A stretch of 11,001 bases of DNA from Effusibacillus consociatus (GTDB taxonomy: Bacteria > Bacillota > Bacilli > Tumebacillales > Effusibacillaceae): assembly GCF_042652925.1 (NCBI RefSeq), contig NZ_JBHSHC010000082.1:1-11001 (forward strand), read 5' to 3'. A program made the position numbers and the translations under genes. The notes beneath the pieces were generated by a model. That model searched no databases. It saw only the letters and a program-made list of their open reading frames with translations, and was not told the origin of the DNA. This document shows, in pieces, positions 6,065-11,001 of the stretch (positions within the stretch are counted from its first letter, which is position 1; each line of letters begins with the position of its first letter).

Positions 6065-6142
6065 GTCTTACCTCCCAAAATGGTTTTGGAGTTAAACCTT
6101 TATCACCTAAGCCTTAAAATATGGAGGAACCTTGAGCCATCC
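6003..6142 (-). repeat. Direct repeat copy B (DUF3231 3' end joined to trxB 5' end)
   Basis: This is the partner of 4404-4536, displaced by about 1.6 kb in the same orientation. Here the DUF3231 part is the natural end of the longer gene and the trxB part is the dead fragment. The near-identical block CCAAAACCATTTTGGGAGG is itself an inverted repeat (CCAAAACCATTTTGG) and lies directly ahead of the trxB start in both copies. Confidence 0.85.
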
Positions 6143-6635
6143 CCGTTTTTCCATCAATTGTTTCATCGTTACTGACCAAGTCACTTGCAGGATTTGATAT
6201 TTAGCAAACATAGCTGCCACATCGGCTCTTGTAGACTCAGAAAGCCCTCTGACTGCTATTTGAATTCCAATAACAGTAGCCCAAACTATCTGATTGGCAA
6301 TCTCATCATCTGTAAGTTTTCCGCCTTCTGGAATCTGAAGAAGTTCACTATACAATGGTTTTTCGGGAGAAGATTGTGGTAATGGGACACCTTCATTTCG
6401 AAGAAAATCCGTAGTTCCTGTTTCATTGGTTTATGAACATTGTTAATTAAGTCCTTTATTTTCTCTTTTAACTCCTCATCTTGAGTAATGTTATAAGCAA
6501 TTTGATCGTTACGGATCGTTTGCTCAACGCCTGCTAAGTAGCACCAAAGATGATAAGCTTCCCCAACATGTAAAGGTCGTTTTTCTCCATCCAAAAAGGC
6601 TCAATCGCGTCTTTCATCACTTCGAAAATATTTAT
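6107..6635 (-). pseudogene. DUF3231 family protein, frameshifted with altered start
   Basis: Joining frames restores a nearly complete single-domain DUF3231 protein of about 175 residues, a family common in Bacillales, often in several copies and of unknown function. The N-terminal part reads INIFEVMKDAIEPF, then DGEKRPLHVGEAYHLWCYLA in another frame. The middle is NVHKPMKQEL, and after a second frameshift LRNEGVPLPQSSPEKPLYSE leads to the conserved tail MKQLMEKRGWLKVPPYFKA. The breaks are near 6596-6600, in a run of five T on the minus strand where one more T restores frame, and near 6408-6414. The well-placed ribosome site GGAGGTGG is followed by ATA where an ATG is expected (6633-6635). 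Two frameshifts plus the start change argue against sequencing error alone. The final ~36 bp are also present in repeat copy A. Confidence 0.82.
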
Positions 6636-6700
6636 AAAAACCACCTCCATCCGTATCAGAAATAGGTTTCACCTTAATGGAGCAAATATTCAATTCAAGT

Positions 6701-7882
6701 TTAGATATTTCTCTTATTCTCGACGAAAAACAAGGCATTACAACGATAGATAACAATCGGCAAGAAAAGGATAACAAATACTATATATACAGGAATGTTC
6801 GGGCCTTCATAACCCAAACCTAGCGCCATTAATAAGAAAAACAAAACTCTCCCTAGGTTTAACATGAACTCACGGATTACCAAGTAATGAGCACTTAATC
6901 CAATTCGACAATTATCAATTGAAGGACATGATAAATCCGAAATCCGATTGTAATGAACTACGGTTATTGGGAGCCAGATCATTGGAAGTGTCAACGCGGC
7001 CAATACATTAAAAGCCAAAACCGTCCATGCTTTAGGAAAAAAGATGATTAAAGCCGCTCCCGATAATAAGATTGTACCCGTTAAAGCCAAATACTTGCGA
7101 TTCTTCGGCTTGCTGAACTTGCTCATCCAGTATCCCATTCCAATTCCAATAGTTGCAAACACACTGTTCCACAGACCGACCCGTGTTGAATCAGTCAAAT
7201 AAAAAAATAAAAATACACTTGATGCGATCTGGATCCAACTTTGTAAAAAACCAAACCCGGTAATTGATAAAAGAACATTTTTATATTCTTGCCATACTTC
7301 TCGATACCTTAAATTCACTACTGTAAAATCGGTCTTTATTTTAGGTATAAAAAAGGTGAGCAAAACGGTAATCATGAGGATAGAACTTATAAGACTGAAG
7401 GCCCCTTTATACCCAAACCAAAACACTATAAAGGAAAACGTCAATGGAGTGACCAAAGAGACAAACCGATTTAACATCTGCTCTCTGCCAAAAAAAAGAT
7501 CCCTTTCCTCCTTTCCAGTCAAAAAAAAGGAAATCAGATTAAACCCTGAATAATACATGCCTAAGCTGCTGCCATAAAGACTGCCCAATAAAAATAACCA
7601 CTCTACAATTTCCTTCTCCCTAAACACAAGTAAGAGAAATAGGGTCAGCATGCACAAAATTGCCCCAGCCAACGAATATCGAATATTTCGCAACCGAATC
7701 ACATACATCCCCAAAACAAACCCAATTAGTGTAAAAAGAGCGACGGTTAAATTGTATTGCCCTAAACGGCTGAAATTCTTGAATACAGACCAAAGATACA
7801 GGTTAATAAACAGATTGGAAAAAATAACAACTCCCAGAAAGGATCCATGCAGCCAGAGTAACCGTTTTAATTGACTGTGCAT
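6701..7882 (-). CDS. Major facilitator superfamily (MFS) transporter
   Basis: This 393-residue polytopic membrane protein has about twelve hydrophobic segments spread through its length and no soluble domain, with a basic loop between the halves (near PKIKTDF and NLRYREVW). This fits the MFS fold. A segment YYSGFNLISFFLTGKEERDL, and then FFGREQMLNR, resembles the loop region of some Bacillus MFS proteins of unknown substrate. The ATG has AAGGCGGTG 6 nt upstream. It stands alone: an intrinsic terminator of the DsrE unit lies upstream and the broken DUF3231 gene about 65 bp downstream. The substrate cannot be inferred, and I see no CstR-type operator ahead of it. Confidence 0.8.
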   Translation of the reverse strand: MHSQLKRLLWLHGSFLGVVIFSNLFINLYLWSVFKNFSRLGQYNLTVALFTLIGFVLGMYVIRLRNIRYSLAGAILCMLTLFLLLVFREKEIVEWLFLLGSLYGSSLGMYYSGFNLISFFLTGKEERDLFFGREQMLNRFVSLVTPLTFSFIVFWFGYKGAFSLISSILMITVLLTFFIPKIKTDFTVVNLRYREVWQEYKNVLLSITGFGFLQSWIQIASSVFLFFYLTDSTRVGLWNSVFATIGIGMGYWMSKFSKPKNRKYLALTGTILLSGAALIIFFPKAWTVLAFNVLAALTLPMIWLPITVVHYNRISDLSCPSIDNCRIGLSAHYLVIREFMLNLGRVLFFLLMALGLGYEGPNIPVYIVFVILFLPIVIYRCNALFFVENKRNI

Positions 7883-7939
7883 TTATAACACCGCCTTGAC
7901 CTACACAGGGCCAGTTATAAAGAATTGTTGACAAACCAT

Positions 7940-7965
7940 AACAGACCCGGTTTTACGGGTCTGTT
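7940..7965 (-). terminator. Intrinsic terminator of the DsrE gene cluster
   Basis: AACAGACCCG (7940-7949) and CGGGTCTGTT (7956-7965) form a perfect 10-bp stem with a 6-nt loop, 12 bp after the last dsrE-like stop codon. The T run on the minus strand is short (TTATGGTTTGT). It closes the hesB-dsrE unit before the transporter gene. Confidence 0.75.
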
Positions 7966-7977
7966 ACCGCTCTTGGA

Positions 7978-8349
7978 CTAAAAATGAACAAATAAATCAG
8001 CGCTTGCCGCTTCATTTAAAATCCATTTGATTGGTTTGCTTTCAACAGGCAAATTTGATTCAACAAAGTCCTTATCAACAACAACCATTCTAACCCCACA
8101 CTCAGAAGCGATATTCAACAATTCCTGAACAGTTGGAGCTCCAAAATCACTTAACGTGTTGGCCAAATATCCCCTTCCTGATGATGGAATCGGAATATAA
8201 TTAGGATTTAGGATATCAACCCCGTCTCGTGCGAAAGCTAGGATCACTTCGGCACCAGAAGCGGCTGCCCCAACGGATATATTCAAAGGAGGATAGGCGG
8301 ACTCCAGTTCACTGTGCAATGCCATCACAACGACTTTCTTGCGCTCCAT
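7978..8349 (-). CDS. DsrE/DsrF-like family protein (third copy)
   Basis: This 123-residue protein resembles the DsrE/F-like sulfur-relay fold: a first strand KKVVVMALHS, a helix ISVGAAASGAEVILAFARDG with the typical 'A.A..GaEV..f' pattern, and a later TVQELLNIASECGVRMVVVD corresponding to the 'el...a.e.gv.i..C' region. The only cysteine, Cys84, lies before the strand, not at its end where active DsrE-type carriers hold the persulfide, so it may be a structural or divergent subunit. AGGGGGG lies 7 nt before the ATG. The gene starts 11 bp after the second dsrE-like gene, and a terminator follows. Family assignment rests on pattern and context and is less certain than for its two neighbours. Confidence 0.65.
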   Translation of the reverse strand: MERKKVVVMALHSELESAYPPLNISVGAAASGAEVILAFARDGVDILNPNYIPIPSSGRGYLANTLSDFGAPTVQELLNIASECGVRMVVVDKDFVESNLPVESKPIKWILNEAASADLFVHF

Positions 8350-8360
8350 TGCTATCCCCC

Positions 8361-8705
8361 CTAGTAACTTAGAACTGCATCGGCTTCATAGGCCAAATCC
8401 AGAAAAGTGGCAACCCCTGCACTCTCCACTCCTTCAATACACTGCATATCACAGGCTCCCATCACATTCATCTGGCAGCCAAAAAGCTTTATTCCTTTGC
8501 GTAATGCCTCTGCGAATAGAGGAACAATATTATATTGACCTTCCCGCGCCATCTTTTTTGCATATCTTTGATCGAGTACACGGGCTCCATCCAAATCGAA
8601 AAAAATGATTACCTCTTGTTCTGAAGACTTTTCGATTGCTTCTTGGAGAACAAAAGGGGCATTCTCGCTTTTTGTCACAAAATAAATGGTGCGTTTTTTG
8701 TGCAT
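8361..8705 (-). CDS. DsrE family sulfurtransferase-like protein (second copy)
   Basis: This 114-residue protein has a DsrE-type alpha/beta layout: first strand RTIYFVTKSENAP, second strand EVIIFFDLDGARVL, and the LFAEALRKGIKLFGCQMNVM segment with Cys77 in the place of the persulfide-carrying cysteine of this family. Two further cysteines, Cys85 and Cys89 (GACDMQC), follow closely, and the GVESAGVATFLDLA tail is typical of DsrE-like proteins. I chose the ATG at 8705, because AGGCGG lies 8 nt upstream and overlaps an alternative GTG at 8714. A CstR-type operator lies 36 bp upstream, so it may be transcribed separately from the first dsrE-like gene. Probable role: carrying sulfane sulfur between proteins in the cytoplasm. 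Confidence 0.8.
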   Translation of the reverse strand: MHKKRTIYFVTKSENAPFVLQEAIEKSSEQEVIIFFDLDGARVLDQRYAKKMAREGQYNIVPLFAEALRKGIKLFGCQMNVMGACDMQCIEGVESAGVATFLDLAYEADAVLSY

Positions 8706-8740
8706 ATAGACCACCGCCTAAATGTAATCGGAGAATTGAA

Positions 8741-8756
8741 ATACCTGTATAGGTAT
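8741..8756. promoter_or_regulatory. CstR-type operator ahead of the second dsrE-like gene
   Basis: The palindrome ATACC-TGTATA-GGTAT is a perfect inverted repeat in its arms, with a self-complementary centre TATA. It lies in the 146-bp gap between the first and second dsrE-like genes. I see no clear -35 box nearby, although the flank is AT-rich (TTATATACC on the minus strand). It matches the other four sites in length and spacing. Confidence 0.75.
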
Positions 8757-8851
8757 ATAAATTCGCAGATGATCTTCAGCATTTTAAGTTCCGCATCATA
8801 TTGTTTGCTTAACAGCAATATTCCATTCTCTTCAAGATGGTTCATAAAAAA

Positions 8852-9325
8852 TTATATAAATAAATTCAGTTTGCTTTGATCCGCTTCTGCCAAGTAGGTA
8901 GCTACTCCGGCATATTCAATTCCATCAACCAGTTCTTCCTCTGTTATCCCCAAAACATCCATAGACATCCTGCATGCAATGATTTTGACATCCAAATCTT
9001 TTGCTGTTTGTATCAATTCAGGCAGGGTGGAAATATTTTTCTTCTGCATCACATATTTCATCATTTTGGCACCCAGACCACCAAAATTCATCTTAGAGAT
9101 TCCCAGTTTTTCTGGTCCCCGAGGCATCATTTTTTCAAACATTTTATCCATGAAACTTTTTGAAGTTTTAACATATTGATCTTTTCGAAGAATGTTCAAT
9201 CCCCAAAAAGTAAAGAACATTGTGACCTCTTTCCCCATCGCCGCTGCGCCGGTTGCAACTATAAAACTTGCCATCGCTTTATCTAAATCTCCACTAAAAA
9301 CAACGATTGTGCTTTTATCCTCCAT
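8852..9325 (-). CDS. DsrE2-type (DsrE/DsrF/DrsH-like) sulfur-carrier protein
   Basis: This 157-residue protein fits the DsrE2 group of the DsrE/DsrF/DrsH-like family. It has a first strand STIVVFSGDLDKAMASFIVA, then ATGAAAMGKEVTMFFTFWGL (helix plus strand with the 'G.eVtmFFTFwGln' signature). A Met- and Lys-rich middle follows (about 55-95), with GGLGAKMMKYVMQKK. Next comes DLDVKIIACRMSMDVLGI with Cys118 at the expected sulfur-carrying position, and a final GIEYAGVATYL. The ATG at 9325 has AAGGAGGGG 5 nt upstream, which excludes the longer frame to 9376 that overlaps the hesB-like gene. It follows that gene by 31 bp and probably shares its CstR-controlled transcript. DsrE2-type proteins often occur with TusA and rhodanese. 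Confidence 0.86.
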   Translation of the reverse strand: MEDKSTIVVFSGDLDKAMASFIVATGAAAMGKEVTMFFTFWGLNILRKDQYVKTSKSFMDKMFEKMMPRGPEKLGISKMNFGGLGAKMMKYVMQKKNISTLPELIQTAKDLDVKIIACRMSMDVLGITEEELVDGIEYAGVATYLAEADQSKLNLFI

Positions 9326-9356
9326 AATTACCCCTCCTTGAAATAGTTCACTTTTA

Positions 9357-9647
9357 TCAACAGCCTGAGAATCCATTATGAGAAACTTGAAATCCTTTGC
9401 TTAACCATGACTCAGAATAACTGATCTTAATCCCTTCTATATATGGAGCCAGTCCAGAATTGTAAATGAACTGTATTCCCCCAATTTCGACCTTTTTATC
9501 ATGTTCTTCCATTGACTCTTCCAGAGCCATTCCATAATTAGGTCCGCCTCAGCCTACACCTGCAATGTAAAGACGGACCATTCTGCCAGGCTTATTGCCA
9601 ATGATATCTTTTAATTTTTCAATAGCATCTCCTGTAACTTCCAACAT
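9357..9647 (-). CDS. HesB/IscA-like selenoprotein, TGA recoded as selenocysteine
   Basis: This is a 96-residue HesB-like protein if the in-frame TGA at 9549-9551 is read as selenocysteine (residue 33). Before the TGA it reads GRMVRLYIAGVG and after it GGPNYGMALEESMEEHDKKV, so the TGA falls where A-type iron-sulfur carriers have the first conserved Cys ('GGCsG..Y.m'). The C-terminal part, EIGGIQFIYNSGLAPYIEGI, is the family's second half, and the end is HNGFSGC. HesB-like selenoproteins are a known bacterial family, mostly in anaerobes. The start has AGAGGGGAA just upstream, and a SECIS-like stem follows the TGA at 9514-9528. A CstR-type operator lies about 30 bp ahead. Residue Cys96 is followed by TGA TAA. 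Function of the family is unknown; a redox or chalcogen-carrier role is inferred. A nonsense mutation is the alternative. Confidence 0.84.
9514..9528 (-). promoter_or_regulatory. SECIS-like stem-loop after the HesB UGA
   Basis: On the minus strand GGCTCT (9528-9523) pairs with AGAGTC (9519-9514), 6 pairs with one G-U, around a GGA loop. The stem begins 21 nt after the UGA and the loop opens with G. Both agree with the general bacterial SECIS rule (upper stem about 16-37 nt downstream, G within the first two loop bases). It is weaker than the thioredoxin element. Confidence 0.55.
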
Positions 9648-9675
9648 AAATTCCCCTCTTTCACCACAAATCAAA

Positions 9676-9691
9676 ATACCTACCCAGGTAT
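9676..9691. promoter_or_regulatory. CstR-type operator ahead of the hesB-like gene
   Basis: ATACC-TACCCA-GGTAT matches the five-site consensus in both arms and lies about 30 bp upstream of the hesB-like start codon. Flanking bases (TTTATATACC on the minus strand) are shared with the site at 8741. No convincing -35 box was found. Confidence 0.8.
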
Positions 9692-9706
9692 ATAAAAGAG
9701 TTTTTT

Positions 9707-9730
9707 ATTGACGCCCTTTCAGGCGTCAAT
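9707..9730 (-). terminator. Hairpin after the DUF302 gene
   Basis: ATTGACGCC (9707-9715) and GGCGTCAAT (9722-9730) form a perfect 9-bp stem with a 6-nt loop, 9 bp after the DUF302 stop codon. On the minus strand it is followed by a run of A, not T, so it is an unusual terminator, or an RNA-stabilising or protein-binding structure. It separates the cstR-DUF302 unit from the hesB operator. Confidence 0.5.
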
Positions 9731-9739
9731 CGGTTTAAA

Positions 9740-10123
9740 TTATTTTGCTTCATTTACAGCCTTTATCAAAGTTTCCTCTACGTTCTGCGCAATTTCTATT
9801 AAGGTCTGGTCATTCACCATTTGTATCATTGCAGTGGGCTTGGGTAAGCCGATTTTTGTGGTGCCGTTCTCTTCATAAACAACAACTTTGCAGGGAAGGA
9901 AATATCCTACCAAGCTGTTCTGATTCAATACGCGCTTAGCCTCTACGGGATTGCAGACCTCGAGTACCCGGTAAGGTTGAGTAAAGTCAACACCTTTTTC
10001 CTGCAACTTGGAAGGAATGTCCAATTGCCACAAGACCCCAAATTTATGATTTTTAAGACTTTCCTCGACAGCATGTACGGCTTCATCTACCGTTTTGTTG
10101 GTTTCAACAGTGTAATGAAACAT
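9740..10123 (-). CDS. DUF302 family protein
   Basis: This 127-residue protein is a DUF302 member: YTVETNKTVDEAVHAVEESL at the start, KFGVLWQLDIPSKLQEKGVD in the middle, then PYRVLEVCNP and GYFLPCKVVVYEENGTTKIG with the two conserved-looking cysteines, Cys57 and Cys78. The family's molecular function is unknown, but DUF302 genes frequently sit beside CsoR/CstR repressors and sulfur- or copper-related genes. I chose the ATG at 10123, since GAGGTG lies 6 nt upstream and an alternative GTG at 10132 is inside that site. It starts 25 bp after cstR copy 2 and should share its autoregulated promoter. A sulfane-sulfur or redox role is inferred from this context. Confidence 0.88.
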   Translation of the reverse strand: MFHYTVETNKTVDEAVHAVEESLKNHKFGVLWQLDIPSKLQEKGVDFTQPYRVLEVCNPVEAKRVLNQNSLVGYFLPCKVVVYEENGTTKIGLPKPTAMIQMVNDQTLIEIAQNVEETLIKAVNEAK

Positions 10124-10148
10124 ATCCTTCACCTCAATTTCATTTTGT

Positions 10149-10433
10149 TTAACGACTCTTCATCAAGAGATCAATCCATTCCTGGACCACCTTTTCCGGG
10201 TTGTTGCCTTTTTGAAGTTCTTCGCGGATGCAAACTTCCATGTTGCTGGCTAATACTAAGACAATTGCACGATCCACAGCAGAACGAATGGCAGTCAACT
10301 GTGTAATCACATCCCGGCATTCTTTCTCTTGGTCAATCATGTTCAGAACACCACGAATTTGTCCTTCAATTCTCCTCAAACGATGTTTAATAGAATCATC
10401 ATATTCCGTGAAATTATTCAGTGTATCTTTCAT
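10149..10433 (-). CDS. cstR: CstR-type persulfide-sensing repressor (copy 2)
   Basis: This 94-residue CsoR-family repressor has the core SIKHRLRRIEGQIRGVLNMI (residues 14-33) and cysteines at 39 and 68, with Asn64 at the position of the metal-binding His of CsoR. The 29-residue cysteine spacing is the same as in copy 1 (31 and 60), so both should be sulfane-sulfur sensors. It has a short N-terminal extension relative to copy 1. I chose the ATG at 10433, because GGGGGAG lies 5 nt upstream; a longer frame to 10463 has no such site. Two CstR-type operators precede it, one touching a consensus promoter (10595-10639) and one just ahead of the gene (10471-10486). DUF302 follows in the same transcript. 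Confidence 0.9.
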   Translation of the reverse strand: MKDTLNNFTEYDDSIKHRLRRIEGQIRGVLNMIDQEKECRDVITQLTAIRSAVDRAIVLVLASNMEVCIREELQKGNNPEKVVQEWIDLLMKSR

Positions 10434-10470
10434 TTCTACTCCCCCAATCTCTGCAACTAACATTGCATAA

Positions 10471-10486
10471 ATGCCCTATGGGGTAT
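10471..10486. promoter_or_regulatory. CstR-type operator close to the cstR copy 2 start
   Basis: ATGCC-CTATGG-GGTAT matches the common 16-bp pattern with one mismatch (G for A in the left arm). It lies about 40 bp upstream of the chosen start codon and more than 100 bp downstream of the consensus promoter at 10612-10639, so it would be inside the transcribed leader or serve a second, unseen promoter. Confidence 0.65.
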
Positions 10487-10594
10487 TTAGTTTCCTTTAA
10501 AAAAGGAGCTGGTTTAAGAACCATCTCTTTCTAATTTTGGTCAATTACTCAAGTTTTTATGCTCACATTACGTGGTTTATATGGGTTTTATAAT

Positions 10595-10639
10595 ATACCC
10601 ATACGGGTATTATTATACACTGAAATCCTTGCATGTCAA
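10595..10639 (-). promoter_or_regulatory. Consensus sigma-A promoter with CstR operator at the start site
   Basis: On the minus strand, TTGACA (10639-10634), a 16-bp spacer and TATAAT (10617-10612) form a full-consensus promoter. The palindrome ATACC-CATACG-GGTAT (10595-10610) follows one base after the -10 box, so it covers the expected transcription start near 10605. A bound repressor would block initiation. The first gene downstream is cstR copy 2, implying autoregulation with a leader of about 170 nt. Confidence 0.85.
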
Positions 10640-10668
10640 GCACATTCAACATAACGTTTTTTTAAAAG

Positions 10669-10689
10669 GGGGCACCCGAACAGTGCCCC
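10669..10689 (-). terminator. Intrinsic terminator after tusA
   Basis: GGGGCAC (10669-10675) and GTGCCCC (10683-10689) form a 7-bp GC-rich stem with a 7-nt loop, 8 bp after the tusA stop codon. It is followed on the minus strand by CTTTT and then A/T-rich sequence. It separates tusA from the cstR promoter. Confidence 0.78.
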
Positions 10690-10696
10690 GCAACGA

Positions 10697-10924
10697 TTAC
10701 CCTTTTTTTACGAAGAATCTAAACACTCCATTGTCTTCTTCCATTTTAATCAACTCATGTTTGGTTTGTTTAACCCAACCTTGAAAGTCATTTACCGATC
10801 CTTTATCAGTTGTTTCAAGTTCCATAATCTGACCCGATTGCAAACTGTCAATCGCTTTTTTGGCTTTTACAATCGGCATCGGACAGGACAATCCTTTAGC
10901 ATCCACAACAACATCAATGTTCAT
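10697..10924 (-). CDS. tusA: TusA/SirA-family sulfur carrier protein
   Basis: This 75-residue protein is a TusA-family sulfur carrier. The signature DAKGLSCPMPIVKAKKAI puts the persulfide-bearing Cys14 in the CPxP motif, followed by the two-helix, four-strand layout (LQSGQIMELETTDKGSVNDF, then HELIKMEEDNGVFRFFVKKG). In the cell such proteins take sulfane sulfur from desulfurases or rhodaneses and pass it to DsrE-type partners, used in tRNA thiolation or sulfur oxidation. Here three DsrE-like genes follow within 3 kb, so they are plausible partners. The ATG has AAGGAGG 8-9 nt upstream. It is closed by its own terminator, so it is transcribed apart from cstR. A CstR operator for it is not visible within the window. 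Confidence 0.93.
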   Translation of the reverse strand: MNIDVVVDAKGLSCPMPIVKAKKAIDSLQSGQIMELETTDKGSVNDFQGWVKQTKHELIKMEEDNGVFRFFVKKG

Positions 10925-10946
10925 TCAAATATCCTCCTTGTATAGT

Positions 10947-10996
10947 AAGAGCAGCTGCCAATTTGGTTCACATAAAACCAGGCTGGAGTTGCTCTT
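10947..10996 (-). other. Structured leader upstream of tusA
   Basis: AAGAGCA (10947-10953) and TGCTCTT (10990-10996) can pair. Inside them GCC/GGC (10957-10959, 10981-10983) and TGGTT/AACCA (10964-10968, 10976-10980) also pair, forming one long interrupted hairpin just upstream of the tusA ribosome site. On the minus strand it could be a terminator of an upstream gene or a 5' leader structure. I do not recognise a known riboswitch. Confidence 0.4.
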
Positions 10997-11001
10997 TTAA
11001 A

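Noticed and set aside
4404..6142. The repeats around the oxidase as an insertion sequence or transposon
   Set aside because: The repeats are direct, consist of pieces of the flanking genes, and there is no transposase or short target-site duplication.
7898..7913. GACC-TACACA-GGGCC as a possible sixth CstR operator upstream of the transporter
   Set aside because: Only the CC-N6-GG centre matches; the outer ATA/TAT arms present in the other sites are missing.
8675..8845. A 56-codon minus-strand frame between the first two dsrE-like genes
   Set aside because: It has no ribosome site, overlaps the start of the second dsrE-like gene, runs through the operator, and resembles no family I know.
8852..9376. 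The longer start of the first dsrE-like gene at 9376
   Set aside because: It would overlap the end of the hesB-like gene and has no ribosome site; the ATG at 9325 has AAGGAGGGG at the right distance.
1..11001. tRNA, rRNA genes or CRISPR arrays
   Set aside because: I saw no cloverleaf-like sequence, rRNA motif or regularly spaced repeat array on either strand.

Overview
The window looks like chromosomal DNA of a spore-former-type Firmicute (Bacillales or a close relative). It is moderately AT-rich, has strong AGGAGG-type ribosome sites, uses TTG and GTG starts, and carries Bacillus-type families (DUF3231, LexA/DinR-type boxes, CsoR/CstR repressors). Every gene I can support lies on the minus strand, so the reading order runs from high to low coordinates. 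Two genes contain an in-frame TGA exactly where a redox cysteine is expected, each followed by a stem-loop fitting the bacterial SECIS pattern. The organism therefore probably makes selenocysteine. This is inferred, because no sel genes are in the window.

The right part (about 7940-11000) is a sulfur-relay cluster: tusA; a CstR-type persulfide repressor with a DUF302 gene; a selenocysteine HesB-like protein; and three DsrE-family proteins. The middle part (2240-4470) holds trxB, a selenocysteine thioredoxin, a second CstR repressor and a SAM methyltransferase. Five copies of one 16-bp palindrome, ATACC-N6-GGTAT (one with a single mismatch), sit ahead of both cstR genes, the hesB-like gene and the second dsrE gene. 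Two of them touch near-consensus sigma-A promoters. This looks like one CstR regulon linking persulfide sensing, sulfane-sulfur carriers and a selenium-based thiol system.

Between these parts lie a major facilitator transporter (6701-7882), a broken DUF3231 gene (6107-6635) and a CueO-like multicopper oxidase (4546-5985). The oxidase gene is bracketed by two imperfect direct repeats of about 135 bp. Each repeat contains the 3' end of the DUF3231 gene joined to the 5' end of trxB, so the oxidase appears to have been placed into an older DUF3231-trxB junction by duplication or integration.

The left part holds an intact DUF202 membrane gene and an lgt-like gene (982-2161), followed by a gene graveyard: a truncated SRPBCC/AHSA1 gene, a frameshifted DUF4440-like remnant and a degraded ECF sigma factor. 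At the extreme left edge are two LexA-type boxes that probably control a gene outside the window.
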